A program made the translations under genes and the position numbers. A stretch of 64,000 nt of DNA from Pedobacter psychroterrae (lineage in GTDB: Bacteria > Bacteroidota > Bacteroidia > Sphingobacteriales > Sphingobacteriaceae): contig NZ_SJSL01000004.1 in assembly GCF_004331695.1 (NCBI RefSeq), positions 224,666 through 288,665 on the forward strand, read 5' to 3'. Below the pieces are notes generated by a model that was not told the origin of the DNA, did not search any database, and was given only the letters and a program-made list of their open reading frames with translations. Numbering within the stretch: the first letter of the stretch is position 1; each line of letters begins with the position of its first letter. Below are positions 63,212 through 64,000 of this stretch, piece by piece.

Positions 63212-63361
63212 CTATTGCTTGCTGACTACATTTATCGGCCCCAATAAGCCAGATGAAATCAATGGTGAATCTTTCTTAAAATAATTCCAGGTCGTAAAGC
63301 TATATCGCGCCTTGGATGGGCGTGGTGTTTTATTTAAAAACCAATCTGGAAATTCTTTAAG
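63212..63361 (-). pseudogene. 3' remnant of a large glycoside hydrolase
   Basis: A 49-codon open frame on the minus strand ends at TAG (63212-63214) and is closed upstream by another TAG (63362-63364). It contains FPDWFLNKTPRPS, YSFTTWNYF and KKDSPLISSGLLGPI, which I recognise as the extreme C-terminus of GH2-like/GH106-type glycoside hydrolases (the PLxxSGLLGPV ending). No start codon or catalytic part remains. The homologous frame stops where the GC-rich structured segment begins, so the gene was probably cut by an insertion or deletion. The exact family is uncertain. Confidence 0.65.
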
Positions 63362-63686
63362 CTACCAGCCAGCACCATGGTCAGCAGGCAGCCACTCCAT
63401 ATCCGATGGTTCCTGCTTCAGCGCTCCAGTGGTGGTATGACCAAACCTGTAAATGCTCCAGTTACCTTGCGGTAACTCGCATGACAGCTGACCATCGGCA
63501 AGCTATCCGTCCTTTATCTGAGTACTTGTCAGCTGCGGATGGGCGACCGACGAGGAACGGGCCAGCTGCGGCTCACAGTCGGGTTTTTCCGAACGTGGCC
63601 CGAACCTGAGCCGATGCTGGCCCGAAGGTCAGCCGAAGCTGAAAGGGTACCAGTCAAAGCACTGTCAAATCTGTCTTATACTGAAT
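63362..63686. other. GC-rich, highly structured noncoding segment
   Basis: This 325-bp stretch is more GC-rich than its surroundings. It contains AGTTACC-TTGC-GGTAACT (63460-63477), and GGGCCAGCTGCGGCTC (63559-63574) matching GAGCCGATGCTGGCCC (63608-63623) as an inverted repeat at 14 of 16 positions, with an inner TCGG/CCGA hairpin. A 67-codon plus-strand frame (63406-63609) has no domain and is rejected. It may be a structured RNA or the end of a different mobile element. Confidence 0.45.
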
Positions 63687-63793
63687 TGTCCTTACAAAAA
63701 GCGGATAGTTAAACGGTTAAATCCTTACAATTATAAAAAGATATACTGATATATCCTTACATCAAATTTTCATCATACAGATATGCCCTTACA
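63687..63793. mobile_element. IS3-family element, left-hand (transposase 3') end
   Basis: TGTCCTTACAAAAAGCGG at 63687 starts with 5'-TG as IS3-family ends do, and lies 70 bp beyond the transposase stop. Four copies of YCCTTACA begin at 63689, 63722, 63754 and 63786, spaced 33, 32 and 32 bp, and copies 3 and 4 also share preceding GATAT. This looks like a set of transposase-binding repeats. The transposase stop codon lies in copy 3. The other end is outside the window. Confidence 0.55.
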
Positions 63794-63999
63794 CTGTTTT
63801 TTTGGTATTGGCTAAATTCCTGGTTGTGTCTTTTGTCGGGTGTCATCATTTCACAGCTCATGTGGGGTCTTACGTTGTTATATTTTTCTATTGCCTTGCA
63901 GACCGGTCCCACCGCCTTGGAATAAGATTGGAATGTCTGATACAGGCCAAATTCTGTTTTTAAGATGCCATTTACCCTTTCGGCGACTGCATTATCATA
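63757..63999 (-). CDS. IS3-family transposase OrfB, C-terminal fragment (cut by window end)
   Basis: An 80-codon frame entering from the right edge and ending at TAA (63757-63759). It carries YDNAVAERVNGILKTEF, the integrase-core motif with the final catalytic glutamate, and NNVRPHMSCEMMTPDKRHN, the usual C-terminal rve signature. Only the last part of the gene is visible, so completeness and activity cannot be judged. It is transcribed leftward towards a GH remnant. Confidence 0.9.
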   Translation of the reverse strand, partial: YDNAVAERVNGILKTEFGLYQTFQSYSKAVGPVCKAIEKYNNVRPHMSCEMMTPDKRHNQEFSQYQKNSVRAYLYDENLM

Positions 64000-64000
64000 T

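Noticed and set aside
63406..63609. 67-codon plus-strand frame in the GC-rich island
   Set aside because: Composition is odd, with no domain or promoter, and the DNA is dominated by inverted repeats. More likely noncoding.
63711..63720. TTAAACGGTT near the IS end, similar to the AAACGGTT upstream of the DUF1080 gene
   Set aside because: A short shared word within transposon end DNA; treated as coincidence rather than a second operator.
1..64000. CRISPR array, tRNA, rRNA or replication origin
   Set aside because: No direct-repeat/spacer pattern, no tRNA-like cloverleaf or CCA ends, and no DnaA-box cluster were seen on reading either strand. A covariance search would be the decisive test.

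Overview
The window looks like chromosome from a Bacteroidota bacterium, most likely Sphingobacteriaceae and close to Pedobacter. This is inferred from several traits. GC content is moderate. A protein carries a type IX secretion (type B) C-terminal sorting domain. There are PorT-like and TonB-receptor-like outer-membrane barrels, LytTR-type and hybrid two-component systems with periplasmic Y_Y_Y domains, and promoter elements matching the Bacteroidota -7 consensus TAnnTTTG. I see no rRNA, tRNA or CRISPR array. About 43 largely intact genes are supported, plus a 3' glycoside-hydrolase remnant and the C-terminal end of an IS3-family transposase cut by the right edge.

Layout. 1-9 kb: the 3' part of a hybrid sensor kinase, then a leftward pair made of a very large haem-c/HEAT 'PVC-type' dehydrogenase lipoprotein and an FG-GAP repeat protein, preceded by a TPR protein. 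9-19 kb: a type-IX-secreted NHL protein, a GH78 alpha-L-rhamnosidase, and a LytS/LytR-type pair divergent from an outer-membrane barrel. 18.6-27 kb: a Tat-exported sugar isomerase-like protein, two MFS transporters, a PAS histidine kinase, a CDGSH Fe-S protein, a DegT aminotransferase, a DUF1801 protein and SurE. 27-32 kb: a lipid kinase, phosphate acetyltransferase and acetate kinase, and a glutaminyl cyclotransferase lipoprotein. 32-40 kb: a hybrid kinase, a PQQ dehydrogenase with a haem-c insert, and a leftward operon for sugar-acid catabolism (IlvD/Edd dehydratase, SDR, SMP-30 lactonase). 41-49.5 kb: a seven-gene leftward exporter operon (HlyD adaptor, TolC, MacB-type ATPase, two FtsX-type permeases, NtrC-type activator, NtrY-like kinase). 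It has a well-matched sigma-54 promoter and an upstream dyad that could bind the activator. 49.7-53.6 kb: a four-TM membrane protein, a methyltransferase, and an ECF sigma factor overlapping a gene for an inner-membrane-anchored beta-barrel protein. 53.7-63 kb: a leftward cluster of two haem-c/HEAT dehydrogenases, a PhoPQ-related (PqaA-like) protein, a Tat-exported Gfo/Idh/MocA oxidoreductase and a DUF1080 protein. 63-64 kb: a gene remnant, a GC-rich structured segment and the IS3-family end.

How the parts fit. The window is dominated by extracytoplasmic carbohydrate oxidation. Three large haem-c/HEAT dehydrogenases, a PQQ dehydrogenase, Gfo/Idh/MocA, DUF1080 and isomerase-like proteins fit a periplasmic oxidative (possibly 3-keto-sugar) route that passes electrons to c-type cytochromes. 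The 53.7-63 kb cluster is the best candidate for an incompletely described system. The self-contained sigma-54 exporter operon is the clearest regulatory finding. Substrates are inferred from family and context; none can be read from the sequence alone.
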